Source: Mycolicibacterium lacusdiani (GTDB lineage Bacteria; Actinomycetota; Actinomycetes; Mycobacteriales; Mycobacteriaceae). Taken from it: 64,000 nt of DNA. Each line of letters begins with the position of its first letter. Within the stretch, counting starts at the first letter, position 1. The DNA lies in the NCBI RefSeq assembly GCF_021916785.1, contig NZ_JAKCFC010000001.1, positions 434,001 through 498,000 on the forward strand. The letters run 5' to 3'. Of this stretch, positions 45,376 to 53,915 are shown in pieces. Both the position numbers and the translations under genes were made by a program. Below the pieces are notes generated by a model, which was not told the DNA's origin, did not search any database, and saw only the letters and a list, made by a program, of their open reading frames with translations.

Positions 45376-46803
45376 CTAGAGGTTGACCTTGGAGGTGTTG
45401 GTCTTGGCCAGACTCCGCAGGCGCGATGCCACGTCGTCCCCGCCGTAGATGTCCTGCAGCGCAACAGCCCAGTTCTGCGTGGTGTCGAAGAACTTCTTCT
45501 GCGGCGTGAACTGGATCTTCGACTCACCGATGACCGTCTCGAACGCCTCGAGATAGCCGAACTGATCCGCCGCCACCCGCTTGAACGTGGTGTCGAACAC
45601 GGACTGGCGAACCGGGTCGGCGTAGGAACCGCCCTCGACCGCCTTGTTCATCGAGTCCTTGCCGGTGGCCCACTGGATGAACAACCAGGCAGGCAACTTG
45701 TTGCGGGAGTTGGCGCTCATCGCCCAGCTCCACGTCCACAGGTTGGTCTTGTAGTTGCCGTCCGGCCCGGCGGGTCCCGCGTACCACGCGATGTTGCCCG
45801 CCTCCTTGCTCGCACCCGGCTTGTTCTTCGGGTACGTGGCGCTGTCGGCGTCGAACACCATCATCGCCTTGCCGTCGCCGAGATCCCCTGTCGCATTGGG
45901 GTAGTCGTAGGTCGTCCACGACGTGGGTCCCGCCTGGTGCTGGAGGTCGATCCACTTGCGGGTGAAGTCGATGGCCTGGTCGCTGTCCATCTCCGCGACC
46001 AGTTCCGACCCGTTCCAGGTGTAGTCGACCGCGCCCTGGCGCGTGTACTGGGTCATGAAGCCCGGGTGGATGGTGGCCCAGGACTTGGACCCGCGGGTCG
46101 ACAGTCCGTACCGGTTCTCGGAACGGTCGGTCAGGTCGACGGCGAGCTGGATGAAGTCATCGAGGTTGTCGGGCAGCTTGGTGATGCCCTTCTCGTCGAA
46201 GATCCGCTTGTTGTAGGCGACCACGTTGTTCTCGAAGCCCCACGGAATCGCCCACTGCCCACCGGTTCCCAGCGGGTTGCCCAGCGTGAAGTCCCACCGC
46301 GTGGAGGTCCGCAGTCCCTCGAAGATGTCCTCGAAGTCGTATTCGGCGCTGGTGGCCGCGGTGTTCTGCAGCCACGGTGAGAGATCCTCGACCCATCCCG
46401 GCGGGCCGTACTGCCAGATGAAGTAGGCACCCAGCATGAACGCGTCGTGCTTGCCGGAGCCGCCGGCCAGCTCGGTGTTCAGCTTGGTGAAGTAGTCCGC
46501 CTCGGGCACCAGGTCGACGTTGACGTTGATCCCGGTGAGTTCGGTGAACTCCTTGAGCAGCGGCTGATACGACACCTGGTACGGGTGCGGGGTCTGCAGC
46601 ACGTTGATGGTGGACCCGGCGGCCTTGCGCCAATCGAAGCCGCCGGTGACGGCGTCCGCTCCGTTGGGTGCGCTGGCACTGCCGCCCACCCCGCAGGCCG
46701 ACAGGACCGGCAGCGTCGCAGCGGCCGCACCGGCAAGGCCCATCGCGGCCAACATGTTTCGGCGCGACAGCTGGCGTGAGGCTCTGAAGTGTTCTGGACT
46801 CAT
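45376..46803 (-). CDS. Sugar/polyol ABC transporter binding lipoprotein
   Basis: 475 residues from the ATG at 46803 (GAAGGA seven bases upstream). A GTG at 46824 overlapping the eltD stop could add seven residues. The N-terminus has a twin-arginine-like SRRNML, a hydrophobic core and lipobox LSAC. The mature part is a CUT1 solute-binding protein (family 1: INVLQTPHPYQ, FTELTGINVNVD, PWGFENNVVAYNKRIFDEKG). The position after eltD points to erythritol or another tetritol as ligand. Xylitol-type polyols are alternatives. Confidence 0.88.
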   Translation of the reverse strand: MSPEHFRASRQLSRRNMLAAMGLAGAAAATLPVLSACGVGGSASAPNGADAVTGGFDWRKAAGSTINVLQTPHPYQVSYQPLLKEFTELTGINVNVDLVPEADYFTKLNTELAGGSGKHDAFMLGAYFIWQYGPPGWVEDLSPWLQNTAATSAEYDFEDIFEGLRTSTRWDFTLGNPLGTGGQWAIPWGFENNVVAYNKRIFDEKGITKLPDNLDDFIQLAVDLTDRSENRYGLSTRGSKSWATIHPGFMTQYTRQGAVDYTWNGSELVAEMDSDQAIDFTRKWIDLQHQAGPTSWTTYDYPNATGDLGDGKAMMVFDADSATYPKNKPGASKEAGNIAWYAGPAGPDGNYKTNLWTWSWAMSANSRNKLPAWLFIQWATGKDSMNKAVEGGSYADPVRQSVFDTTFKRVAADQFGYLEAFETVIGESKIQFTPQKKFFDTTQNWAVALQDIYGGDDVASRLRSLAKTNTSKVNL

Positions 46804-46820
46804 TCGATTCAATCCTTCGC

Positions 46821-47909
46821 TCACGCCGGGATCAAGGAGACCTTGACCGATTCCTTGCCGCTGGCGACGAGGTCCAGGCCCTTCTGGAAGTCGGTGAGGG
46901 GCAGTTGATGCGTGCAGATCCGATCCATCGGCAGCACACCGGATTCGATCATCTTGATCGCCGCGGGCCAGCAGTACGGGCCCAGGTGCGCGCCGAGGAC
47001 GTCGAGTTCCTTGTCGTCGCTGATGATGCTCCAGTCGACGGTGACGTCACTGCCGAACACCCCGTACTCCACGTAGCGGCCCAGCTTGCGCAGGGCGTTG
47101 AGCCCCTGTGGAACAGCCGACGGATGGCCTGTGCCCTCCAGGTAGACGTCGGCGCCGTATCCGTCGGTGAGGCCCATGACGATGGCCTCGACGTCCTCCT
47201 CGGCGATGTTGATCGTGACGTCGGCCCCGCACAGCTTGGCGAGTTCCAGCTTCTCCGGCGCCATGTCGAGCGCGATGACGTGCATCGGGTTCTTGGCCCG
47301 CGCGCCGGCGACCATGCCGAGGCCGATGGGGCCGCAGCCGGCCACCACGACGGTGTCCTCGAACGTGATCTGGGCCCGTTCCACGGCGTGCAGCGAGCAC
47401 GACAGCGGTTCGGCGAACGCGGCGTGCGCCGGCGGGATGTCGGCGGACACCTTGTGCACCAACGCCTCGACGGGATAGACCATGTAGCTCGCCATGGCTC
47501 CCGGCGTCCGGCGCTTGAAGCCGTAGAGGTCGTGGGGCTGGCACATGTGGTACTGCCCGCGCTTGCAGAAGCGGCACTCCCAGCACGGCACGATCTGTTC
47601 GGACACCACCCGATCACCGACGGCGATGCCCCAGCGCTTGGCGGCCGCGTCGTCGAGTTCGACTACCCGACCGACGAATTCGTGCCCGGGGATCACCATG
47701 GTCTCGGCCCAGGCGGGGCGGTTTTCGTCGCCCCAGAACTTGGCGGCGCCGTGGTAGCACTTCAGGTCGCTGGCACAGATGCCCACGGCCTCGACCCTGA
47801 TGAGCGCCTCCCCCGGCTTGCGCTGCGGGACGGCGACCTCCTCGAGTCGGTAGTCGTGCGGGCCGTGACAGATGACGGCCTGCATCTTCTCGGGGATCTG
47901 GTCACTCAT
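46821..47909 (-). CDS. eltD: Zinc-dependent erythritol/L-threitol dehydrogenase
   Basis: 362 residues from the ATG at 47909 with GAAGGAG upstream. It is a medium-chain alcohol dehydrogenase. Catalytic zinc ligands are in GICASDLKCYHG and VIPGHEFVG, the four structural zinc Cys are in CWECRFCKRGQYHMC, and the NAD fold GCGPIGLGMVAGA follows. M. smegmatis EltD of this type oxidises erythritol to D-erythrulose and L-threitol to L-erythrulose. Here it is the first gene of the operon that also encodes derK and derI, which favours erythritol as a main substrate. Confidence 0.85.
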   Translation of the reverse strand: MSDQIPEKMQAVICHGPHDYRLEEVAVPQRKPGEALIRVEAVGICASDLKCYHGAAKFWGDENRPAWAETMVIPGHEFVGRVVELDDAAAKRWGIAVGDRVVSEQIVPCWECRFCKRGQYHMCQPHDLYGFKRRTPGAMASYMVYPVEALVHKVSADIPPAHAAFAEPLSCSLHAVERAQITFEDTVVVAGCGPIGLGMVAGARAKNPMHVIALDMAPEKLELAKLCGADVTINIAEEDVEAIVMGLTDGYGADVYLEGTGHPSAVPQGLNALRKLGRYVEYGVFGSDVTVDWSIISDDKELDVLGAHLGPYCWPAAIKMIESGVLPMDRICTHQLPLTDFQKGLDLVASGKESVKVSLIPA

Positions 47910-47969
47910 CGATGCACTCCTTCGCACGTGTGGTCGGGCTCACACTATCCAGGCACGTGCACATTTGTC

Positions 47970-47985
47970 CAGAACCGATGTTCAG
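47970..47985. promoter_or_regulatory. SorC-type operator, copy 1 (CAGAACCGATGTTCAG)
   Basis: GAAC-N4-GTTC symmetry inside a 16-base unit. It lies 61 bp upstream of eltD and 56 bp upstream of the regulator ATG. It overlaps the expected -35 region of the eltD promoter, whose possible -10 on the minus strand is GATAGT at 47949-47944. Confidence 0.62.
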
Positions 47986-47997
47986 CAAGATCTCGTG

Positions 47998-48013
47998 CAG
48001 AACAGATGTTCAG
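47998..48013. promoter_or_regulatory. SorC-type operator, copy 2 (CAGAACAGATGTTCAG)
   Basis: It differs from copy 1 at one of 16 positions and is repeated 28 bp away in direct orientation. It is 28 bp from the regulator ATG. Two such sites could load the tetramer typical of SorC proteins. Confidence 0.62.
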
Positions 48014-48040
48014 AATGTGGTTCGATGCCATACTCGTCGC

Positions 48041-49090
48041 ATGCCACGGCCGGCTCAGACGCACCCCGCTACCGCACCGGTGGACGGCGCTGCGCCCGAC
48101 GGGCACGCCCCGCCGGAGAGCAGTCACTTCTCGGCATCGCTGCTGTACACGGCGGCGCGGCTGTACTACGAGGACGATGCGACCCAGGCCGAGGTGGCCG
48201 AGCGGCTTGGCACCAGCCGCGCGACCGTCAGCAGACTGCTGGCTGAGGCGAAGCGGCAGGGCATCGTGCGCATCGAGGTGGTCCCTCCCGCCGAGGCGCG
48301 CTCGGGTGACCTCGCCGACCGTCTCGCGCGCGCCCTCGGCCTCGAGCGGGTCTACCTGTGCGCTCCCCTGCCCGCCCCCGGTCCCGGTCGCGGCATCGTC
48401 GACGTGATGGGCCGGGCACTGGCACCAGCGACGGGCCGGGCCCTCAGCGAGGCCGGCCTTCTGCCCGGCGACGTGCTGCTGGTCAGTTCCGGGCGCACCG
48501 TCTACGAGTTGGCGCAACACGATCTGACCCCGCTACCCGGGGTGGTGATCGCGCCTACCGTCGGTGGCAACGATCAGCCCGAGGAGTGGTATCAGACCAA
48601 CGAGATCACTCGCCTGGTCGCCAATCGCGTTGGGGGCCGGGCCAATTACCTGTTCGCGCCGGCACTGCCAGGGCCCGAGCTGTACCAGTCGCTGCTGAAC
48701 GACCCCAGCATCCAGCGCGTGCTGCACCAGTGGCCGACCGCACGGTGTGCACTGATGGGCGTCGGCGCACCGCCGCTCACCCGTTCGGACATCCCGCGAT
48801 TCGTGCCAACGGGCTCGACGTCACTGCGGGCGGCCGTCGGCGACGTCTGCTCGCGCTTCTACGACCGTGCGGGCGACGAAGTCGACTTCGACGGCAGCGA
48901 CCGGCTCATCGCGCTGGAATTGAAGGCGCTGCACCACATTCCGGTCACCATCGCCGTTGCGGTTGGCCGGGAAAAGCTCGACTCGATCGCCGCCGGGGCG
49001 CGCGGTGGACACTTCAACCGGTTGGTCACCGATCCATCCACCGCCGAGGCGCTGCTGGACGCCGTTCGCAACGCCGAGGTCACCGGCTGA
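48041..49090 (+). CDS. SorC/DeoR-type sugar-binding transcriptional regulator
   Basis: 349 residues from the ATG at 48041. After a Pro-rich N-terminus comes an HTH at about 35-75 (AARLYYEDDATQAEVAERLGTSRATVSRLLAEAKRQGIV), then the SorC effector domain related to phosphosugar isomerases (LLVSSGRTVYELA, VIAPTVGGNDQPEEWYQTNEI, ALMGVGAPP). It is divergent from the erythritol operon with two matching operators between. It probably responds to a phosphorylated tetrose. Its 3' end overlaps the FGGY kinase gene by 11 bases. Confidence 0.9.
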   Translation: MPRPAQTHPATAPVDGAAPDGHAPPESSHFSASLLYTAARLYYEDDATQAEVAERLGTSRATVSRLLAEAKRQGIVRIEVVPPAEARSGDLADRLARALGLERVYLCAPLPAPGPGRGIVDVMGRALAPATGRALSEAGLLPGDVLLVSSGRTVYELAQHDLTPLPGVVIAPTVGGNDQPEEWYQTNEITRLVANRVGGRANYLFAPALPGPELYQSLLNDPSIQRVLHQWPTARCALMGVGAPPLTRSDIPRFVPTGSTSLRAAVGDVCSRFYDRAGDEVDFDGSDRLIALELKALHHIPVTIAVAVGREKLDSIAAGARGGHFNRLVTDPSTAEALLDAVRNAEVTG

Positions 49091-50549
49091 GCCGGTGCAC
49101 CTGATCCTTGGTCGCCGGATACAGTTCGCACCAGGTCGCGTACAGGTCGTCGTAGAGAGCCCGCGTATCGGGATTCGGCTTGATCTCGCGCTGGATCTTC
49201 GTCCAATCCGTCTCCGGCGGAACGAGACCCACCCCGATGGCCGCGAGCAGCGCGTCACCGTAGCTGGCGCCGATCGCCTGTTCGGGCACCTCCTGGACGC
49301 GGCCGGTGATGTCGCTGACCGCTTGCGCCCACACCGGGCTGCGCAGTCCCCCGCCCACCGCCACGGTCCTGGTGCCGGTGTGCGCGTCGTCGAAGCGCTC
49401 GAGGATCTGCCGGATGCCGAACGAGATCCCCTCGTAGGCAGCCCGAAACAGATGGCCTCGACCGTGTCGCAGAGTCAACCCGGCCAGCACGCCACGGGCC
49501 TGGGGATCGAACACCGGGGTGCGCTCGCCTGCGAAGTACGGCAGGACCAGTAGACCCTCGCTGCCAGGAGGGACGCGGGAGGCCTCGGCCATCAGTTCGT
49601 CGAACGGTGCACCGCCGGTGACCGTCTGCAACCAGCCGATCAGACTGCCCGCCGTCGACGTGCCCGCGGCCAGCGCCAGGCTGCCGTGCTCGATGCCCGC
49701 GGTGGTCCACAGCGTCGGGTCGCTGTGATAGGCGTCGATGATCTGCACCAGGAACATCGTCGAGCCGTACATCATCATCTGATCACCGGGGTGTCGGACG
49801 CCCACCGAGAAGGCCTCGGAGTACGCGTCGACGGTACCCGCCACCACCGGTGTGCCCACCGGAACGCCCGTCGCCGCAGCGGCTTCCGCGTGCACGGTCC
49901 CCACGACCTCGCTCGGCCAGACCAGCCTCGGCAGCGGCAGGTGCCTGCAGATGCGCCTCCCCCACGGCTGGTTCCACTCGAAGTCGCGCGTGGCATACAG
50001 CGGGTCGCACTGGCTCGCGGTGTGGTGATCCATCACGTACTCGCCGGTGAGCTTGGCGGCGATGAAGGAGTTCGAGCCGTACCAGCCTGCGGCACTGGCG
50101 AACACCTCGGGCTCGTGCCGGTACACCCACTCCAGCTTCGGCCCCACCGCCTGGCTGGACAGCAGCGTGCCCGCCCGATCCAGGATCGCGTCCTCGCCGA
50201 ATTCCCTAGTGAGCAAGTCGATCTCGGCCGTCGCCCTGGTGTCGATCCCGTAGAGGATGGCAGGCCGAAGCGGTCGCAGATCCGCGTCGCACAGCACCAG
50301 ACACGGACCCACCCCGCTGACGCACATCGCCGCCAAGACGCCGCCGCTGGGCATCTGGGCAGTGAGCCTGGCGGCGATCTCGCAGACCTCGCGCCACCAA
50401 AGTCCCTCGGCGTCGACCTCGGCCCAGCCGGGGCGGGGCAGGTTCATCGCGTGCGCGACGGTCTCGGAGGCGATCACCGTGCCGGCGGCGTCGACGAGCA
50501 CACCCTTGGTGCTTCCCGTCCCCATGTCGATGCCGAGCAGCAGGTCCAC
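49080..50549 (-). CDS. FGGY-family carbohydrate kinase
   Basis: 489 residues from a GTG. The actin-like ATPase fold is clear: GIDMGTGSTKGVLVDAAG at the N-terminus, GVGPCLVLCDADLRPLRP, the GTVDAYSEAF catalytic Asp region, GLLVLPYFAGERTPVFDPQARGVLAG and the C-terminal AVGGGLRSPVWAQAVSDITG. Substrates in this family are pentuloses, glycerol or tetritols (EryA of Brucella is an erythritol kinase). Its place beside the SorC regulator suggests a polyol or ketose of the same group. A second FGGY gene, xylB, lies 2 kb away. Confidence 0.85.
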   Translation of the reverse strand: MDLLLGIDMGTGSTKGVLVDAAGTVIASETVAHAMNLPRPGWAEVDAEGLWWREVCEIAARLTAQMPSGGVLAAMCVSGVGPCLVLCDADLRPLRPAILYGIDTRATAEIDLLTREFGEDAILDRAGTLLSSQAVGPKLEWVYRHEPEVFASAAGWYGSNSFIAAKLTGEYVMDHHTASQCDPLYATRDFEWNQPWGRRICRHLPLPRLVWPSEVVGTVHAEAAAATGVPVGTPVVAGTVDAYSEAFSVGVRHPGDQMMMYGSTMFLVQIIDAYHSDPTLWTTAGIEHGSLALAAGTSTAGSLIGWLQTVTGGAPFDELMAEASRVPPGSEGLLVLPYFAGERTPVFDPQARGVLAGLTLRHGRGHLFRAAYEGISFGIRQILERFDDAHTGTRTVAVGGGLRSPVWAQAVSDITGRVQEVPEQAIGASYGDALLAAIGVGLVPPETDWTKIQREIKPNPDTRALYDDLYATWCELYPATKDQVHRLSR

Positions 50550-50594
50550 GGCGCCAACCCTACGTGCAGGGGCTATCCCGACACAGCGACTCGG

Positions 50595-51407
50595 TCAGCG
50601 CATGCGCTCGGGAAATGGGTCGGCGGAGAAGTCGATCTGCGCAGCCGGATTGCTGACTGCGGTCACCATGCCGGTCCCGAACGGGCCGCGGGCGTCGAAC
50701 AGCGTCGCGGTACCGACGCTGATGCCGTCGGACACCCAGTGCGAGTCGGCCTGAACGCCGATCCACTGGTCGTCGGGCAACCGGGACAGCGCCACCGTCA
50801 GGTCGCCGTTGATGTAGCCGACGCCTGCGCTCCCCAGGTTGGTGACCAGGCTGGTGCCTTCGGCCGCCATCGCGGCGTTCGCGAGCGGGCTGTTCGTCCT
50901 GCCCTCGACGGCGTCGATGGAACGGTTCATGCAGCGTTTGCGTGCGGTGTTCTGGTGGTCGGCGATCGCACCCGTCCACCCGGCGTCGTCGGAGCCGACG
51001 TAGATGTGCTGTGTGTCGTCGACGTCGGTGGGCGGCGTGAAACGAGCCGTCGGCGACCACTCCTCGCCACGCGGGGCATCGGACTTCCGGTACTGCACCA
51101 GCACGGCACGCACGATGGTGCTGCCACCCTGGATCAGCTCGCACTCGACGTTGCGGACCCGACGCCCCTCGCGGATCAGGCGGGTCACCGCGGTGGTCGG
51201 CACCCCCCTGCCTGCCTTGAAGAGGTCGACGGTCAGCCGGGCCGGGGTGAAGTCCGACAACCCGTAACGCTCGTCGAGGACCGACGCCGCGAGGCCGACC
51301 AGAGCAGGCCCGTTCAGATGGTCGGCGCCCCAGTGACTCTGCGCGAACTGCGTCGGTTCGAAGACGTCGTCGGAAGTCTTCACGAAGTGGGCCGGGCGAG
51401 CGGTCAT
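50595..51407 (-). CDS. Acyl-CoA thioesterase family protein (double hotdog)
   Basis: 270 residues from the ATG at 51407; upstream in-frame codons are not protein-like. Two hotdog repeats can be discerned: the first around QSHWGADHLNGPALVGLAA with ARLTVDLFKAG, the second around GYINGDLTVALSRLPDDQWIGVQADSHWVSDGISVGTATLFD, which matches the TesB-like mycobacterial subgroup. It probably hydrolyses acyl-CoA or a related thioester. Divergent from the LysR gene over a 65-bp region, so it may be that regulator's target. Confidence 0.78.
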   Translation of the reverse strand: MTARPAHFVKTSDDVFEPTQFAQSHWGADHLNGPALVGLAASVLDERYGLSDFTPARLTVDLFKAGRGVPTTAVTRLIREGRRVRNVECELIQGGSTIVRAVLVQYRKSDAPRGEEWSPTARFTPPTDVDDTQHIYVGSDDAGWTGAIADHQNTARKRCMNRSIDAVEGRTNSPLANAAMAAEGTSLVTNLGSAGVGYINGDLTVALSRLPDDQWIGVQADSHWVSDGISVGTATLFDARGPFGTGMVTAVSNPAAQIDFSADPFPERMR

Positions 51408-51472
51408 CCCGGCATCGTCGCACAGACGTGTTCTGGCACAGGTCTTCGGGAGACGGTGGCAGGCCGAACGAG

Positions 51473-52408
51473 ATGGCCCAGAATGGGCACGTGGACACCC
51501 GCCGACTGCAGCTGCTGCTGGCGCTGTCGCGGCTCGGGTCCATGCGCGCGGTGGCCGAGAGCCACCACCTGACCACCTCGACCGTCTCCGCGCAGATCGC
51601 CGCGCTCGCCAGGGAGACCGGCACGCGTCTGATCGAGCCGGACGGGCGGCGGGTGCGGTTGACCCCTGCCGGGCGACGGCTCGCCGACCACGCGGTCGAG
51701 ATCCTTGCCGCCGTCGACGCCGCGCGGCTCGACCTCGATCCGGATGCCGACCCGGCGGGGACGCTGCGGGTCGGCGGCTTCGCCACCGGGATACGGGTGT
51801 CGCTGCTGCCGATCCTGACCGAGCTCGCAAGGCGCCACCCCGCCATCGACGTGGTCATCTCCGAGTACGAGCCGATCGAGGCGTTCGCGATGCTGGTCGA
51901 CGACGACCTCGATCTCGCGCTGACCTACGACTACAGCCTCGCGCCTGCCTCGCTGAACCCGGTACTCGAGGCCGTAGCGCTGTGGTCGACGGCGTGGGGT
52001 CTCGGCGTTCCCACCGACGAGCCGGAGGGGCCCGTCGACCTTGCGAACTATGCCGACCGGACGTGGATCGTGAACTCCCGCAACACCGCTGACGAGGACG
52101 CCGTGCGCACGCTCGGCGCGATGGCCGGGTTCACGCCACGCATAGCGCACCAGATCGACAGTCTCGACCTCGTCGAAGAACTGATCGTCGCCGGATACGG
52201 CGTCGGCCTGCTCCCACGGGATAGGCCCACCAGCGACGGCGTGAAGGTGCTGCGGCTCACCGACCCGACGGTCGTGCTCACCGCCTACGCGGTGACCCGG
52301 GCCGGTCGGTCGACGTGGCCGCCGCTGCGTGCCGTCCTCGATCGGTTGCGCCCTGGCGCCGACGATCTCCCTCGGCCGGCGTGGCCGCGCCCGCAGGCAC
52401 GTCGCTGA
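51473..52408 (+). CDS. LysR-family transcriptional regulator
   Basis: 311 residues from the ATG at 51473; a GTG at 51491 (giving VDTRRLQLLLAL) is equally plausible, since LysR proteins usually begin directly with this helix. Neither has a good ribosome site. The winged HTH is at about 7-65 (RLGSMRAVAESHHLTTSTVSAQIAALARETGTRLIEPDGRRVRLT). The periplasmic-binding-like effector domain fills the rest (TLRVGGFATGIRVSLLPILTELARRHPAIDV). The ligand is unknown. The likely target is the divergent thioesterase. Confidence 0.88.
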   Translation: MAQNGHVDTRRLQLLLALSRLGSMRAVAESHHLTTSTVSAQIAALARETGTRLIEPDGRRVRLTPAGRRLADHAVEILAAVDAARLDLDPDADPAGTLRVGGFATGIRVSLLPILTELARRHPAIDVVISEYEPIEAFAMLVDDDLDLALTYDYSLAPASLNPVLEAVALWSTAWGLGVPTDEPEGPVDLANYADRTWIVNSRNTADEDAVRTLGAMAGFTPRIAHQIDSLDLVEELIVAGYGVGLLPRDRPTSDGVKVLRLTDPTVVLTAYAVTRAGRSTWPPLRAVLDRLRPGADDLPRPAWPRPQARR

Positions 52409-52415
52409 CCGCGTC

Positions 52416-53813
52416 TCACTGCCCCAGGGTCAGCCGTTGCGCTGCCCGATAGCGCTCGAGCACGTCGGGGGTGGGCTCCGCCTCGTAGGTCGCGGTGACG
52501 CCGAACGACCACGACGGTGGCTCGTCGGACTCCGACAGCACCCAGGCCGCCTGCCGTGCCGCTCCGAGTGCGACGTATTCGGCGGGCGTCGGCACGTGCA
52601 CCGGCTTGCCCAGGATCGCCGGGGCGATCCGGCGGACGGCCTCGGACCGCGCGCCACCGCCGACGAGGATGACCCGCCGGACCTCGATGCCCTGGGCGTC
52701 GATCTGGTCGAGGCAGAACGCGATCGAACTCAGCAACCCCTCGACCGCCGCGCGAGCGACGTTGGCCGAGGAGAGGTTTCGCGTCGTCATGCCCTGCAAG
52801 GCACCGCTGGCCTCGGGCAGGTTGGGCGACCGCTCCCCGTCGAAGTACGGAACCAGGGACAGCCCCTCGGCACCCGCGGGTGCCGACAGCGCCAACCGGT
52901 CGAGTTCGTCGAAGTCCACCCCGAGCGTCTTGGCGACGGCCGCGAGCACGGGGGCGCCGTTGAGCGTGCAGACCAGCGGCAGCTGTCGCCCGGTGGCGTC
53001 GGCGAATCCCGCGACCAGTCCACTCGCGTCGTGCGGCGCCGCGTCACCGACCGCGCTGACCACACCGGACGTCCCGAGCGACACGACGCAGTCACCGGGG
53101 CCTGCGCCGATGCCGAGTGCCGCGGCGGCGTTGTCACCGGCGCCGGCGCCCAATGCCGCACCGGTGGTGGTCCGCCCCGCCGCCTCGGCAGGGCCGACGA
53201 TCTCCGGCACCAGCGGGCGCCGCCCGCGCATCGCGAGCTTCAGGAGATCGAGGTCGTAGGACCCGTCTTCGGCGGAGAAGTACCCGGTGCCACTGGCGTC
53301 GCTACGGTCGGTGCGGACGTCCTCGATGTCGGTCGAGCCGGAGAGTCGCCAGGTCAGCCAGTCGTGGGGCAGACACACCGCAGCCGTCGCGTCGGCGTGA
53401 TCCCGCTCGTTGTCGGCCAGCCACCGCAGCTTCGCCGCAGTGATGGCCGCGACCGGGACGACCCCGATGCGTTGCGCCCACTGTCCGGCGCCGCCGAGTT
53501 CGTCGACGAGGTCCCTGGCCGCGGCGCTGGAGCGGGTGTCGTTCCACAGCAGCGCGGGGCGAACCACCTGGCCGCTCTTGTCGAGGCAGACCATGCCGTG
53601 CTGCTGAGCGCCCACCGACACGGCGGCGACGTCGTCGAGCCCACCGGCCGCGTGCGCCGCCTCCCCGAGGGCGGTCCACCACACGTGCGGGTCGACTTCG
53701 GTCCCCCCGGGGTGCGGGGCGGCCCCCGACCGCCTGATCTCGCCGGTCTCGGCGTCGCACACCACGACCTTGCACGACTGGGTCGACGAGTCGATTCCAG
53801 CGACGAGCGCCAC
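52416..53813 (-). CDS. xylB: Xylulokinase
   Basis: 465 residues from a GTG with AAAGGAG upstream. It is an FGGY kinase of the XylB subgroup: [20 protein letters not shown], the substrate region [36 protein letters not shown] with its catalytic Asp, [10 protein letters not shown] and the C-terminal [23 protein letters not shown]. The QQHGM element is typical of xylulokinases. It phosphorylates D-xylulose to D-xylulose 5-phosphate. No xylose isomerase adjoins it, so xylulose may come from polyol oxidation. A 13-bp palindrome lies 24 bp upstream. Confidence 0.88.
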   Translation of the reverse strand: MALVAGIDSSTQSCKVVVCDAETGEIRRSGAAPHPGGTEVDPHVWWTALGEAAHAAGGLDDVAAVSVGAQQHGMVCLDKSGQVVRPALLWNDTRSSAAARDLVDELGGAGQWAQRIGVVPVAAITAAKLRWLADNERDHADATAAVCLPHDWLTWRLSGSTDIEDVRTDRSDASGTGYFSAEDGSYDLDLLKLAMRGRRPLVPEIVGPAEAAGRTTTGAALGAGAGDNAAAALGIGAGPGDCVVSLGTSGVVSAVGDAAPHDASGLVAGFADATGRQLPLVCTLNGAPVLAAVAKTLGVDFDELDRLALSAPAGAEGLSLVPYFDGERSPNLPEASGALQGMTTRNLSSANVARAAVEGLLSSIAFCLDQIDAQGIEVRRVILVGGGARSEAVRRIAPAILGKPVHVPTPAEYVALGAARQAAWVLSESDEPPSWSFGVTATYEAEPTPDVLERYRAAQRLTLGQ

Positions 53814-53836
53814 GCCGTCTCCTTTGGTTACGCAGA

Positions 53837-53849
53837 ACTAGGACCTAGT
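53837..53849. promoter_or_regulatory. Palindrome upstream of xylB (ACTAGG-A-CCTAGT)
   Basis: A perfect 6+1+6 inverted repeat ending 23 bases before the GTG start of xylB on the minus strand. This is where a repressor would block the start of transcription. No regulator in the window is an obvious partner. Confidence 0.5.
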
Positions 53850-53915
53850 GCGAAGTTACCCCGAAGCTGGGCCTCTGCGTGTTTGTGATCATGATCGGAG
53901 GGGAATGATGGGCGC

